Shown here piece after piece: positions 10,087 through 21,200 of a stretch of DNA of 64,000 bases. The position numbers and the translations under genes were made by a program. How positions within the stretch are numbered: the stretch's first letter is position 1; every line of letters begins with the position of its first letter. The DNA lies in NCBI GenBank assembly GCA_030849805.1, contig JASANZ010002259.1:59269-123268 (forward strand), in the 5' to 3' direction. The notes beneath the pieces were generated by a model, which ran no database searches, was not told where the DNA came from, and saw only the letters and a list, made by a program, of their open reading frames with translations. This DNA comes from Sergeia podlipaevii. Taxonomy: Eukaryota; Euglenozoa; Kinetoplastea; Trypanosomatida; Trypanosomatidae.

Positions 10087-13000
10087 ATGTCTACGCATGG
10101 GGGAACTCTCAGAAATAGAGTCCATGACTCCAAGGCCAAGCCAGCCTCCTCTACAGAGCCGCCGTCCACTGGGTGGCTACCCCCATTGAGCCGGAGCCCT
10201 GTCCACAATACCAATTCTATTAGTAGTAGTAGTAATGCCGGTGCTCTGCCATCATCATCATCCCACGTGACGGCAGAAGAAGGCACATCTCTGTACTATC
10301 AATTGGAAGAAAGTCAACGCTCCAGACGGTCACAAACGGACCTTAGCAAGATGACACTAGATGAAATGCAAACGATGTCGCTTCTTGACATTGGCGACGT
10401 AGCCTCCTCGCCTCGTATGGCGACCTCCACGATAGTGCCAGGGAGTAGTGAACCGCGCGGGGATGAGAGTGGTAGTGGCATTAGTGATGCACGTGCGGCA
10501 CCAGCTTCTGACTCTGCCGCTGCTGCTGCCGCAGGAGGAGAGTCTAATAGCAGCTACTTCCGTTTTAGGAGTCCCGCCACAACTGCTCGCGGCGCTGGAG
10601 AAACACAAGATGATAGAAAAAGGAAGAGCAAGAACAGCAGCAACATTCATGAGAGAAGTGCGATAACAAATAGCAATCTGCGCGCGACAAGCCATCGCGT
10701 GCCGCCCCTCTCACAGCGTAGCACCAATGTCACTGTTAGTGCCGATGATGGCGGAGACAGCGGCGGCCCTAGCGATCACCTTCAACTCGACTACACACAG
10801 TCCTTTATTGTTTCCATTCCTGCCTCTATGGTGGCGACTGCCACGGATCCACCATCTCTGTTTGAACGATGGAACCGCAGCACCAGAAGTTTTTCTTCAT
10901 CAAATGGTGGTGGACATGCTGGTGCAAGCCAGGGCCGGAACCCTCGCGCGCGAGCTTACCGTGGTTCCAGTAACAAATCTAACAGCAACACGACGACATA
11001 TGTGAAAGCAGCTGCAAATGTGGCCAAGGTGAAGGAAGCGTCCGCCCGCTGGCTGCACGAGAGCGCAGCCACCGCTCTGGGCCTCACTAAAGCTAAGCTC
11101 GATCACCGCAACCCCACCCTCCTCGAGGCTCTTCATCAGCGGACAGAAACGAAGGAGCAGGAGAGGGGCGTCAATAGAAGCGAAAGCGCCTTGCACGCGT
11201 CATTGCTCGTACATGACGAGGGTGAGTCACTGGAGAGAACTAAAGCAATGGGATCGAACACACTGCTCATCTCCTCCACGCCTGACAAGCATCAACAGCA
11301 GCATTTGGCGCTTGTGGATACCCCGCGTGAGGTGTCTGTAAGCGTACCAAGTGACGACTCGCCGTTCCGTAGCTTGCAGTTTCGACTGCAAGCCACCTTC
11401 AACTCTGTTGGAACAGCGGTGGCGACGGCGGCGGAGGTGGATAGCAGCGGTGGTCACAAGATCTTGTCAAACGCCGTGCTAGCCCGCCAACCCCATGCAG
11501 ATTCCTCTCACCCAAGTAATACGGCGGCAGCAGCAGCAGCTCTAATTGCTAAATGGGAAGACGGAGTGCGCTCGTCTGAGCGGGTTGGTGGTGCTCGCAG
11601 TCTCCAGCTCGCTCGTGAGCTCTTTGCCAACGTCGTGCAAGGAAGCCGCCACTATAGACCGCTGGTGGCCTCTGGTCAGGAACAGATGGCTCTTCTGGCA
11701 GCTCGTGCTGCGGTGAGTGCGGCGCTGCTGGAGACGGTGGTGGCGCATCTGCCACGACACCAAGCGGTGTTGGTCCCCTATGTGGAGATGCTACTTCAGT
11801 ATGTCTATGTACCCGATACGCAGTCGATCCGAGAGGCCATCGGGGATGTCGCCTACAACTCGGTGCTTGACGGACTCGGTGGCGATGAGCACGCTCTTCG
11901 CCGCTGCGCGAGTAGTTATAGTACCGCTGTGCCCACGACGACGAGTGTGACGGACGGTGATGAACCCCGATGGGGTACACTTGGTGTAGGCTCTAATATT
12001 ACTGCAAGGCCCTCTATTGCCACGACAAGTGCGTACCGCGATGTGAGCAGCGGTAGCCACGCTACGACCGCAGTTACGGCTACTACCACTAGTGCTGCGG
12101 GTGGTACTTTTAGAAGCACCGTGCACTCTTCTACGCTGATGTCCGTCACCACCGTTGAATCCCTCGCTCTTACAGATCGCTTTGATGAAACCGCTCATCA
12201 CCTGCGAGTAGGACGAGAGTTGGACAAGGAGAAACGAGGTGGAGGGAAGGCGGGGAACACTACAGACGGCAACCCCCATCATCAGGTGGTGACGGTCGCG
12301 GATATGCAGTACATCATGGCACAGTATGCCCGCAAGCCGTATTTCATTGCTCATGCAGAGCTCTCCAGAAATGTCGTGTTGCTTGCACACCGCGTGCGCG
12401 CACAGCAGCTGCACTTTCACCGACTGCCTCTCATCTTCAGCATGATGCAGGCAAGCTGGTCGCACACGCTGCTGCGCACGGTCTTGCGTATGTGGCACAA
12501 TGTGTGTATTCAGCGACGCATGAAGGAGCAGAAGCATCGCCGCCGCTGGGGCAAGCGCTGGGCTTTCGAGAAGCTGAGGGTAAATATTCGGCACTGGCGC
12601 AGCTTCGCAGCCTTCACATTTAAGTCTGCCGAGGCAGACAACATTGCGCGGGCTCTCATAGTAGCCAAAAAGGACGCCATACGTGTCTTCAATGCAGGCG
12701 TGAGCACGATGCAGGGCACGAGCCGCACACTGACCACGTCCATGGAGGCGAAGGTGGTAGAGCGCGCCGCGCTGGAGGTGACCCTGGCGGAGAAGGAGCA
12801 GCAATACAAGGCTGTGCTTGAGCAAGTGCGTGAGATGGACAGCGTGGGCTCCTTGCTGCTGGACAGCCTATTGCTGCACGAGGCACCGCCAGAGGTCATA
12901 AAGCCCGAGGTGGTCGAGGATGAGCGGCAGCACTGCTACGTCTCTGCACTCTCGATGATGGTAGCGTGGGCGGAGCGCCTGCTGGAGACGGTGGGTGTTG

Positions 13001-15921
13001 AGACCGAGGATATCTGCGAGATGTCCGCGTCTGTCATGTTTGCATCCGTGACATCGCCCAACGGCTTGGGCGAATCCGCCACTTCCCCTGCGCGATCGAA
13101 GGCGCCATTGACGCCCTCGAATGCAGCCAACAGCATGACGTCAATCAACGTCATGGCCATCACGGCATCGTGTCCCAAGCTCTCTGCCCTGATCACTGAG
13201 GAGCTGCTGTACGCGCCAAATGAGTTGGTGTGCATCCCCTTCTATAAATTCCTCGTTCTCATGCGTTGCTTTGGCTCTGATGAGCCCTGCGTACCTGCCA
13301 TCGAAGTCGTGCGTACGGTGAAATCAGCAGACTCGTCGGTGCTGAAGGAGCTGCTAGAGCTACAGCAGCGCGAGGGCGATGATGGCGAGGACGCTCCTCA
13401 CATTGGTGGGGGTGGCGATGGTGCAGCGGGCGGGCGTCGGTCGCTGCCCACCAGTGTACAGAAACGCAACGCGGATAGCAACAGCAAGAGCAATCACAGG
13501 AACGGGGACGAGAATGAGTCCTTGGTATATCAGTTATCTACAAGCGCTCGCTCCACCGCAGAGGACGTGGCCCGCATTCTTGTAGATTCATATGAGCGCC
13601 TGACCAACAGTGTGTGTGTGGTGACGGCTGAGCAACTCGTCACACGCAGCCGAGGCGTTTTGCTTGTGTTTCTCGCTGCTCTCTTCCGGCATTACACGAA
13701 CTGGATCGTGCGAAGTGGACGTGGCGGGCAGGAGGTGATCGAAGCAGCCGCGGCAGCAGCCAATATCGCTTCTCCTCTGAATCTGCTAGCAAATGAAAGC
13801 GTGAGCACTGCTTCATACCCTCGCTCTCCCCAAGTGGCTGCGCGTGCACTTCTCGCGGGTGCGGACTACACGGGACGGCGGCACCCCAAGTACGCCAACT
13901 GGTATTTTCCTCCTCACAGCCACGATCAATGGCTCATGCAGGTCTCCAATCAGCGCAAGTGGATTGCGTCGGCACTGAGTGCAATGCACCGATCGATAGA
14001 AGTCGCCACTTTTCCCAGTAACGAGCTCGCGCTCCATGAGCAGGACGCGGTGGCGGACCTGATGAAGAGTCTTGTTCCCACGCAGATTGAGGACGTGCTG
14101 CCTATGAGTGGGGAGAACACGACGCACTACTACGTTGCACTCCTGCGGGTGGTCGAACGGCGCTACCAGAGTCTGCGCAAGGTGTTTGAGATGTATGCTC
14201 TCTCGATCCGCGATGTGCGCCGCGCACGTGGCGAAGTCGTTGAAGAGGATAAAAGTGAAGACGAGGATGATCATAAGCACCAAGAAAGAAAAGACCAGAA
14301 GGGAATCTTCGGTGGTGAAGACGGCAACCAAGCACAAGACGATAGCGACAGCGATGATAGCGACAGTAACGGTAGTAACAAAGGCGGAGAGGGGGAAGGC
14401 GACGACGATGAATCCAAGAGGGAGCGCAAGGACAGAAGGAGAAAGACGCAGCGAAAAAAGAAGAAACCAGAGAAGTACATCTCCGCAGCGGACTTTTGGC
14501 GTTTGCTGAAAGACGCCGGTCTGGCAGGCACACCAGGGCCAAAATGGGAAACGTGGCCTATCCCGCTACACCGCGCAGCTGTCTTTAGCATCGTTGAGCA
14601 CGTCACGCTGCACACCCTCGTCCTTCAGCAAGCGACCGAGGCGGCAGCTGCGGCTGCTGCTGGAGGCGATGGACGGAAATATGGCGCCTTCGGGCCGCAC
14701 AGGTCTTCAGCGGTGGTGCCACTGAGCAAGGTGGCAGTCCCCATGCCTAGCGCACCTCTGCTTGTGCAGGTGGGCAAAAACCGTGTACTGCCTCACTTCG
14801 CTCGCGCTGTGCAAGAGAACCGGCACGTGGACCTGCGCCACGATAGGGCGACGGTGTGTATGAACATGGCCCAGTTCGTCGAAGCGATCATTCGCTGCGC
14901 GCACACTTGGCAGTGTATCAACCGCACGGACTGCGTCCAGCGCGCGGAGGAGGCAGAGGCAGAGGCAGAGGCGAACAACAAGGATGGGGGACCAATTCCA
15001 TTGAGCAGCTCCCTTTCAAATAGCGGCACTCTCTCCACTTCCACCCCTGCGGTAGCTGCACACAGGCTGAAGGATCGAGGAAACAACAGCGCGGGGTCCA
15101 GGAGCTCGGTGAACGTGACGCCCTCTACGTCGCCGCGAGCCGGCGGCGTCGCCGCCCCCGCCACCACCACCGTCATCGCCGCTGCGGTATGCTATCCCAC
15201 AGGTGATTACACGGAGCCATTGAACCCTCAAGTGTTGGACTCGTTTCTTGGAGTATGGCTTGTGCCGCGCCTCCTCGGTGGCATCATCTCGCCCGTGCAG
15301 GTGCGCCAGGTGTGCCGCGGCGTCGGCGTGCGCCTCTTTCTCGCTGCACAACAGGAGGAACTCTTCCGCGTCTTCTCGTCCTTTTCGAAGCCACGAGAGG
15401 CGGTTGGCATCCGTGGTGCCCTGCCCCCGCCCTTCTTTTTTGCTCTTGAACGGCAGCGCATGCAGCAAAACAACGATGTCGGGGGTGATGGGGGTGGCAT
15501 AATGTCTCCTCTGCAGCAGCGGCGGGTAGCCAGCCGGCACCGAGTGAGAACCCGTTCTGGCGTTGGTGCAGGTCATGGAGGTACTGGAGGAGCTGTCAGG
15601 AGAGGCAGCAACAGTGGTAAGAATGCTGTCTCCACGAGCAAAGTTCGGGATGTGGGTATCGTCAGCGTCATGTCCTTCGCTGAGGTTCAAGTATTGGCAA
15701 AGGAGAAGCAGTGGTATCGTGTCCCACGCATCAACGACGCCTCACTGAAGCACTGCCTTTATGGAGTTTTAGCAGATGCCAGCCGCGAAGGCGATGCGAT
15801 TTTCTTTCCTGAGTTTCTTGATCTGCTCTGTGCGGTGGCGCACTACTATGATGCAAACCCGATGGTGCCACTGGAGAAGAAGCTGAAGGACTTTGTACTG
15901 ACTCGTGTGCTTTCAGAGTAG
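10087..15921 (+). CDS. Large helical protein with Sfi1-like and EF-hand-like segments, unrecognised
   Basis: 1944 residues from ATG 10087. The longer open frame from 9949 adds 46 residues that are only the translated splice tract. The first 450 residues or so are Ser/Ala/Thr-rich and disordered. Residues about 760-845 are basic and aromatic, with Trp-centred helices (LRMWHNVCIQRRMKEQ and LRVNIRHWRSFAAF) like the centrin-binding repeats of Sfi1 or IQ-type helices. A predicted coiled coil follows near 889-918. An acidic then strongly basic linker lies at about 1380-1465. The C-terminal third has two helical modules with EF-hand-like spacing but no clear calcium loop, the last ending FFPEFLDLLCAVAHYY near residue 1910. 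Such segments are common in basal-body and axonemal proteins, so a cytoskeletal role is plausible but inferred. It lies between the two MGC paralogs. Confidence 0.85.
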   Translation: MSTHGGTLRNRVHDSKAKPASSTEPPSTGWLPPLSRSPVHNTNSISSSSNAGALPSSSSHVTAEEGTSLYYQLEESQRSRRSQTDLSKMTLDEMQTMSLLDIGDVASSPRMATSTIVPGSSEPRGDESGSGISDARAAPASDSAAAAAAGGESNSSYFRFRSPATTARGAGETQDDRKRKSKNSSNIHERSAITNSNLRATSHRVPPLSQRSTNVTVSADDGGDSGGPSDHLQLDYTQSFIVSIPASMVATATDPPSLFERWNRSTRSFSSSNGGGHAGASQGRNPRARAYRGSSNKSNSNTTTYVKAAANVAKVKEASARWLHESAATALGLTKAKLDHRNPTLLEALHQRTETKEQERGVNRSESALHASLLVHDEGESLERTKAMGSNTLLISSTPDKHQQQHLALVDTPREVSVSVPSDDSPFRSLQFRLQATFNSVGTAVATAAEVDSSGGHKILSNAVLARQPHADSSHPSNTAAAAAALIAKWEDGVRSSERVGGARSLQLARELFANVVQGSRHYRPLVASGQEQMALLAARAAVSAALLETVVAHLPRHQAVLVPYVEMLLQYVYVPDTQSIREAIGDVAYNSVLDGLGGDEHALRRCASSYSTAVPTTTSVTDGDEPRWGTLGVGSNITARPSIATTSAYRDVSSGSHATTAVTATTTSAAGGTFRSTVHSSTLMSVTTVESLALTDRFDETAHHLRVGRELDKEKRGGGKAGNTTDGNPHHQVVTVADMQYIMAQYARKPYFIAHAELSRNVVLLAHRVRAQQLHFHRLPLIFSMMQASWSHTLLRTVLRMWHNVCIQRRMKEQKHRRRWGKRWAFEKLRVNIRHWRSFAAFTFKSAEADNIARALIVAKKDAIRVFNAGVSTMQGTSRTLTTSMEAKVVERAALEVTLAEKEQQYKAVLEQVREMDSVGSLLLDSLLLHEAPPEVIKPEVVEDERQHCYVSALSMMVAWAERLLETVGVETEDICEMSASVMFASVTSPNGLGESATSPARSKAPLTPSNAANSMTSINVMAITASCPKLSALITEELLYAPNELVCIPFYKFLVLMRCFGSDEPCVPAIEVVRTVKSADSSVLKELLELQQREGDDGEDAPHIGGGGDGAAGGRRSLPTSVQKRNADSNSKSNHRNGDENESLVYQLSTSARSTAEDVARILVDSYERLTNSVCVVTAEQLVTRSRGVLLVFLAALFRHYTNWIVRSGRGGQEVIEAAAAAANIASPLNLLANESVSTASYPRSPQVAARALLAGADYTGRRHPKYANWYFPPHSHDQWLMQVSNQRKWIASALSAMHRSIEVATFPSNELALHEQDAVADLMKSLVPTQIEDVLPMSGENTTHYYVALLRVVERRYQSLRKVFEMYALSIRDVRRARGEVVEEDKSEDEDDHKHQERKDQKGIFGGEDGNQAQDDSDSDDSDSNGSNKGGEGEGDDDESKRERKDRRRKTQRKKKKPEKYISAADFWRLLKDAGLAGTPGPKWETWPIPLHRAAVFSIVEHVTLHTLVLQQATEAAAAAAAGGDGRKYGAFGPHRSSAVVPLSKVAVPMPSAPLLVQVGKNRVLPHFARAVQENRHVDLRHDRATVCMNMAQFVEAIIRCAHTWQCINRTDCVQRAEEAEAEAEANNKDGGPIPLSSSLSNSGTLSTSTPAVAAHRLKDRGNNSAGSRSSVNVTPSTSPRAGGVAAPATTTVIAAAVCYPTGDYTEPLNPQVLDSFLGVWLVPRLLGGIISPVQVRQVCRGVGVRLFLAAQQEELFRVFSSFSKPREAVGIRGALPPPFFFALERQRMQQNNDVGGDGGGIMSPLQQRRVASRHRVRTRSGVGAGHGGTGGAVRRGSNSGKNAVSTSKVRDVGIVSVMSFAEVQVLAKEKQWYRVPRINDASLKHCLYGVLADASREGDAIFFPEFLDLLCAVAHYYDANPMVPLEKKLKDFVLTRVLSE

Positions 15922-16760
15922 TAGAGCACAACCGTCGCATAATTGGGTGAAAAATAAAAAAGAAAGACGTAGGAGGGAGGGGGAGAATGTATACGTGTAG
16001 GGGCACATGAGAGAGAAGAAGTGTTGTGCGTGTCCTTTTTCTTTTTATGCTATGACGATAGATACACCGCGTTTTTTTTTTAGATTTTAAGAATACTTGC
16101 TATTATTATTATTATTATTGATACTGCCGCACAATGTGTGTGTATTTGCTACTTTTTCAATTTATTGCTGCTGTTATTTATTTATTTATTTATTATTATT
16201 TTTTGTTTTCGAAAGAGGGGGAGAGACAAAAAATAAATGTATAGTATCCCTCGTTGTGTAGCTTAATCAGTTTTGCCTACTGTGAGCAACACATCTGTGT
16301 GTGTGTGTGTGTGGTAGCATAGCATATAGCATGTCATCATGTTGTAGACAGCTATATCCACTGGCTTTGTGGATGCAAAGAAAAAAAAAATGTTCTCTTT
16401 GCAGCTACCCACTCACTCTCTCACACACACACAAACACACACACAAACATGTTCATTTTTTTTTTTCTGTTACTTGCTCTATTTTTCGAGAAGTCCAGCA
16501 ATAACAAAAAAATAATGTTTACTCTAATTTTTTTTTATGTCCTCCTGTTGCTCTTCTTGGGTACGTACAGGATTTGTTGAGTGAACTGTATTCGTACCAT
16601 CTGAATGAAAAGATTGACAGCTCTTCTGGCTAACTTGGCAACAGTTTTCTCCTAATGTTATATATCTATGTCTTTTATATAAAAAAAATACTCTTAACCT
16701 TTTGCGTTTATTTACATATATATCCAATCAGAATTTGTCATCACACACTTAAAAAAATAA
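15922..16760. other. Intergenic spacer
   Basis: AT-rich, with TAT repeats near 16099-16120, TTTA repeats near 16177-16192, a TG run near 16296-16312 and CA-rich repeats near 16421-16444. No gene is visible. A pyrimidine tract at about 16528-16559 with AG at 16569-16570 is the likely splice acceptor for the Sm gene. Confidence 0.65.
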
Positions 16761-17261
16761 ATGGATTTTGCCGCCGCCGCTTCTGCAACGGCTAGCACGC
16801 TCCCTAGCGTCCTCGCCAACGGCCCTGCACTCCATAGTCTCGTCCGTGTTCACCTCACCAACGGGGCTATTGTCACTGGCCGCTTGATCGAGATGGACGG
16901 TAACACGATGAATATGAAGCTCGACGCCCTCACGCACACGGCAGTCGCCCGCACGATTCAAGAAGGATCCTCCTCTTCCCTTTCGACTTCAAATGCGGCC
17001 GCCATGACTGGTAAGAGCGAATACTACCACTCTGCGAGCGCCACGGGTACCTCTGGGACGAATGGCGGGCGGGGCAGCAACAGTGCTAGCACGACTCGAA
17101 CTATTATTGAAAACAATCCAGTTGCTCTCCGCTGTCTTGGCGGTATGGTGATCCGTGGGGCTTTTATTCGGTTCATCGACTTCATCTCCGAGGAGAAGAG
17201 CGGGGGACGTGGATTAGGAGAAATCACCGCGGCTGCGGAGTCGGTCAGGCCCACCTTATAG
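16761..17261 (+). CDS. Sm/LSm protein (SmD-type) with an expanded linker
   Basis: 166 residues. Sm motif 1 spans about residues 28-60: LVRVHLTNGAIVTGRLIEMD then MNMKLDAL, matching the G..I..D..MN..L pattern. Sm motif 2 follows about 60 residues later as MVIRGAFIRFIDF, matching the IRG..IR signature of SmD1, SmD3, LSm2 and LSm4. The RLIE.D wording in motif 1 fits SmD3 best, but the paralog cannot be fixed by eye. Sm proteins form the heteroheptameric ring on snRNAs in the nucleus; in trypanosomatids this ring serves trans-splicing. The insert between the motifs (about residues 70-115, Ser/Thr/Gly-rich) makes the protein longer than usual for an Sm core. The N-terminal Ala-rich leader is also unusual. 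Confidence 0.85.
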   Translation: MDFAAAASATASTLPSVLANGPALHSLVRVHLTNGAIVTGRLIEMDGNTMNMKLDALTHTAVARTIQEGSSSSLSTSNAAAMTGKSEYYHSASATGTSGTNGGRGSNSASTTRTIIENNPVALRCLGGMVIRGAFIRFIDFISEEKSGGRGLGEITAAAESVRPTL

Positions 17262-18269
17262 TCTCTGTCTATCTCTATCTATCTCTTTATTTATTTTTAT
17301 GAAAACTAAACGTCATATAAAACTCCTTCTATGAGCCAGAAGATCATTTACTTTAAAAAAAAATTCCTAATGCATATAGTCTCCCGGGTTCTCTTTTTTT
17401 TTTTCCTTTTGCCTTTTCTTCTTTCTTATCATATATTAGTGCCTATCGCACCCTTCTATATTTATTGCTATTATTATTATTATTATCTTTCTTCCTTTCT
17501 TTCTTTCTTTTTTATTTTCCTCCCTACTCATGGCGATATTCTTTCTTACTAACTGCGAAGAAGTGAAGTACTAAAAAATTAAAAAGGACAAGGGACAACA
17601 TATATATATATAAATATAGAGAGAGAGGGGGGAGAGGGAGAGGGAGTACTTTGAGTATATATATATATTTGTGTGATCTATCATATTTTTCGTACTACCA
17701 GTATATTCAGTGTCAACATATTCCCCTTCTTCTTTTTTTGAAACTTAATACTATTTAGTTGCGTCCTAGGTTGCTAAACGTGTTTCTAGTACTTTCCACG
17801 CACATATCTCTTTAAAAATAAAAATAAAAAAAAAGAGAGAGAAAAAGAGGAGATTTTGACGGCCAGTCTTGTTTTTCTTTGGAAAACAAAAAATCTCTGT
17901 TGTATCTGCACACACTTTCTCTCGTTTTATCATTCTCTCTTGGTCTGTCACAGTAGCCAAGTAGAGGTAGCAACAATACACGTTTGAACTCACATATAAA
18001 TATTGTTTTTCTTTCTTTTATCGTTGTACCTTTGTAGATATAGAGCGTCTGCGAAAAAAGAAAATTCAATATATATTTTTTACACTCATATACATATATA
18101 TACAGTGAGATAGAAAAGGTCAGGGTGGCCCCCTTCCCTCCCCCCTTTACACGTATACAAACGAAGGCGGTTAGTTGATTAAAGCGAGGAAAGCAATAAA
18201 AGGAAAGGTTGAGAGAGGAATCAGAAAGAGAGAGAGAGAGAGAGAAACATAGTAGTCATATATACACGA
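17262..18269. other. Intergenic spacer
   Basis: About 1 kb of AT-rich DNA with TCTA, TTA and TA microsatellites (for example 17467-17485 and 17600-17612) and purine runs. Open frames here are short and repetitive. A GA run at about 18226-18245 precedes the start at 18270. Confidence 0.65.
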
Positions 18270-21200
18270 ATGGGATGTGGCAATCGAAAGGAGAAGCACC
18301 GGCAGATCGCTTACCAGCGTGACTTCCTGGGCACATGCTGGGACTCCACGCAGACTGACGTGGATTATGCCAATGACTACATCCCAAGCCACTGGATGGG
18401 TATGTCAGCCATCACCATGGAAAAGAACACTGGCAACTTATGCTTTACCACACGCACACTACTCACAAGGCGTGAGGCCACCACTGCTGGCGCGGTCGAT
18501 AGTGCAGAGGTGGGGGCGTCTGTCGCAGGAGGCGGAGCAGGCAGCAACAGTGCATCGCCAACAACAGTGGGTGCAGGTGTGATGAACCCCGCGCCGCTGT
18601 CCTCAGTCAATGAGTCACCACAGTTGCACGGCCCCTCGCAAACTTTCGGCCCTCCGCGTGTTGGAGGCAACAGTGGCGGCGGATTTGCCCGCCAAACGTC
18701 GGCGGAGTCCATAAGGCGATACATATCCCCGCACGCCTGTGGAAGCGGAGCCTTGCCGTCGGTACGGGGTCGAGAAACCCTCAGCTCATCCGGACACCAC
18801 AGAACCCATCTTCACGGCGGTAATCATATCCCAGAAAGGGCTCGTTCGAACTCCGACACACACAGCAATCCGGCGGCGACGCTACGTACGGTGATGAGAG
18901 ACACACGAGAGCAAGAGAAAGCAGCGCACAACAACCATCCGTATCTACGCATCAATGGTCTCTCGGTGCTGCCGGGGGTTATCTTCACAGTAGCGCCAGC
19001 GAAGCGGCGATATGAAATGATATCACTCATCCCCAATGATGCAAGCGACATAGCGTCAATAAAGAAGAGAGACGACGGTGACGAGGTTGGAGACGCAGCA
19101 GCAACAGCGGCAGGGCAAGAGCAGGGCAGTGCGAGTTCCTCAAAGCCTATTATTCAGATTCTCCCCAACACTATCGGCGGCAGACAGATACCACGGCGGA
19201 CCTCCACCGCCAGCTCCCTCGCGTTGGATCTGCGCAGTGAGCCCACTGACCAGCTCTCACAGCAGCAACCGTCGTCATCGAGGACACCCTTGCAGCCTCG
19301 CGCGACATCTTGTCCGGAGCTTGCTGTACCGGAGACCGACACACACCTGGAGGATCTTCAGAAGGATCCGCTCAGTAAAGAAAACAACTACCCCCTTCTT
19401 GACCGCGACGATCCACACATCAACGCCACTACGGCGCCGGTTATCATCGGGAGCATTGCAGCGCACGAGCTACTTGCCCTTGGTGGTGACGGCAACGGCG
19501 GTAACGTCGATGTGTGCTTTGGTGGATGGCTTTACATTAGCCTCCAAGATGAACATCAGCGCCTGCGTAGGTGCCTCGATGATCATATGAAGCGTCGCGA
19601 GGAGCGTCTAAGGAAACTCGCGGAGAAGCGCGCACATAGACGACGGCGTGAATCTCATCATCATCATCACCATGTGGGCTCCGGTATGCACAGTGGGGAG
19701 TCTGCAGGGCGTTCCACACCGGCCACTGCCACGTCTCCACAAAGGTTTGCGCGCCCCCACAGGCGTACATCTGTGTCGAGCATCGACTCCACGCTCTTGG
19801 AGAAGAGCTGCAGCAGGACCCACGTTCCGTATGGCGATGGCGACGAAGATCAGGTCGTCGATGATGAAATCACCTCTGGTCTTCGAGATGGGAGGTTAGC
19901 ACGCAAGGGAAGCTCTGGGATCCCCACCCCGCAACGATATAGCAGCGGGGTACCATCGCCTGCTCTGGGGTACAGCAAGAGTGCCGGGATGTACGAGCCG
20001 AAGAAGAAGTTTTCTTTTCGGCGCTCAGGGCTAAGGGGCGAAGATGTGCGGAACGGCATGAAGGTTGGCGAGGAAGGCAGGGCTAGCAGTGGTGGTGGTG
20101 GTGGCAGCGGCGAGCCCCTGTGCTTCAGTAAATCCTACTCAGGGGCAGAGAACCGCCGCCGAGTTAGTCGTGGCGACGGTGGTACTAGCGCGCTAACCGC
20201 AGAGGAGGAAAGCGAGCCTGCTACATGGATACCGTATGCCTATGTTATCGTGGCGGCACCCATGTACGAGTGTACGATGCTGCCGACCGCGCATGGTCTC
20301 GACTTTTATCGTAGCAAGCCCATCTCTCTCAATGTGAGCGATCCAATCTCACGCAAGATGTTTGGGGTGGGCAGCATCAGCAGTATCCGATATGGTGGCA
20401 TGACCGTCATTGAGTGCAGGGACACCGCCACCGCAACAGAGGATGATGACTGGGTGGTATATCTTCACTCTCTAGCCAAGCGCTGCTCTCCGCCGCCCAA
20501 AGAAGACGATGAGACCGCAGCAGCAGCAAACGGTAGGAAGGGGAAGTGTGACGCCGAGGAGGGAGCGGCGGCGATGAACGAAAACACCACGAGCACGAGT
20601 ACCATGAGCACCAGTCATTTCTTTCAAGCGAAGAATGCAACCATGTGTTTTGCAGAGAAGAACCAGCACGACTCCCCTCCGCCTGCAGACGCAGCGGTGC
20701 TTGCGGCCATGTCAGCAGATGAGGTGCACAACTTGCTTTCACGCGTGCAGTCTCAAGTTTCGAAGGTACACGATATCAAGAAGCAACTCCGCAAGGCACT
20801 CATGCAGAAAGCGAAGCTGTATGTGGTAATGGCCTTTACCCGTGTAGCGGCGCGCCGACGGCGTGAGTGGCTACGAACCATTGCGGCCGAGCTCGCAAAG
20901 GACACAACGATGGACAAGTACAATGGCAAGGACCTGATGGCAGATCTGGAGAAGCTAGATTTTGCCTTTTCTGATATAGTTGCGCAACGCTCCACTTTTA
21001 TGCTCTCTGGCAATCCAAAGGAACTGCACATCCGAGGGACGTTCCGTCAGATCGGCGGGCTCAAGTATCTTGACGCGAATGCCCTCATGGATGGATGCCC
21101 ACTCTCAGATGTGGTCACCGCGGTGATGCGGTGGGTGGTGAACCTTCTCTACATGCCCATCAAGGCACGGCCGCTCTCTTTGTATTTACAGCGACACGAG

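Noticed and set aside
11791..12825. 344-residue minus-strand open frame
   Set aside because: It lies wholly inside the well-supported plus-strand 1944-residue gene and opposes the polycistron. Its composition is that of a shadow frame in GC-rich coding DNA.
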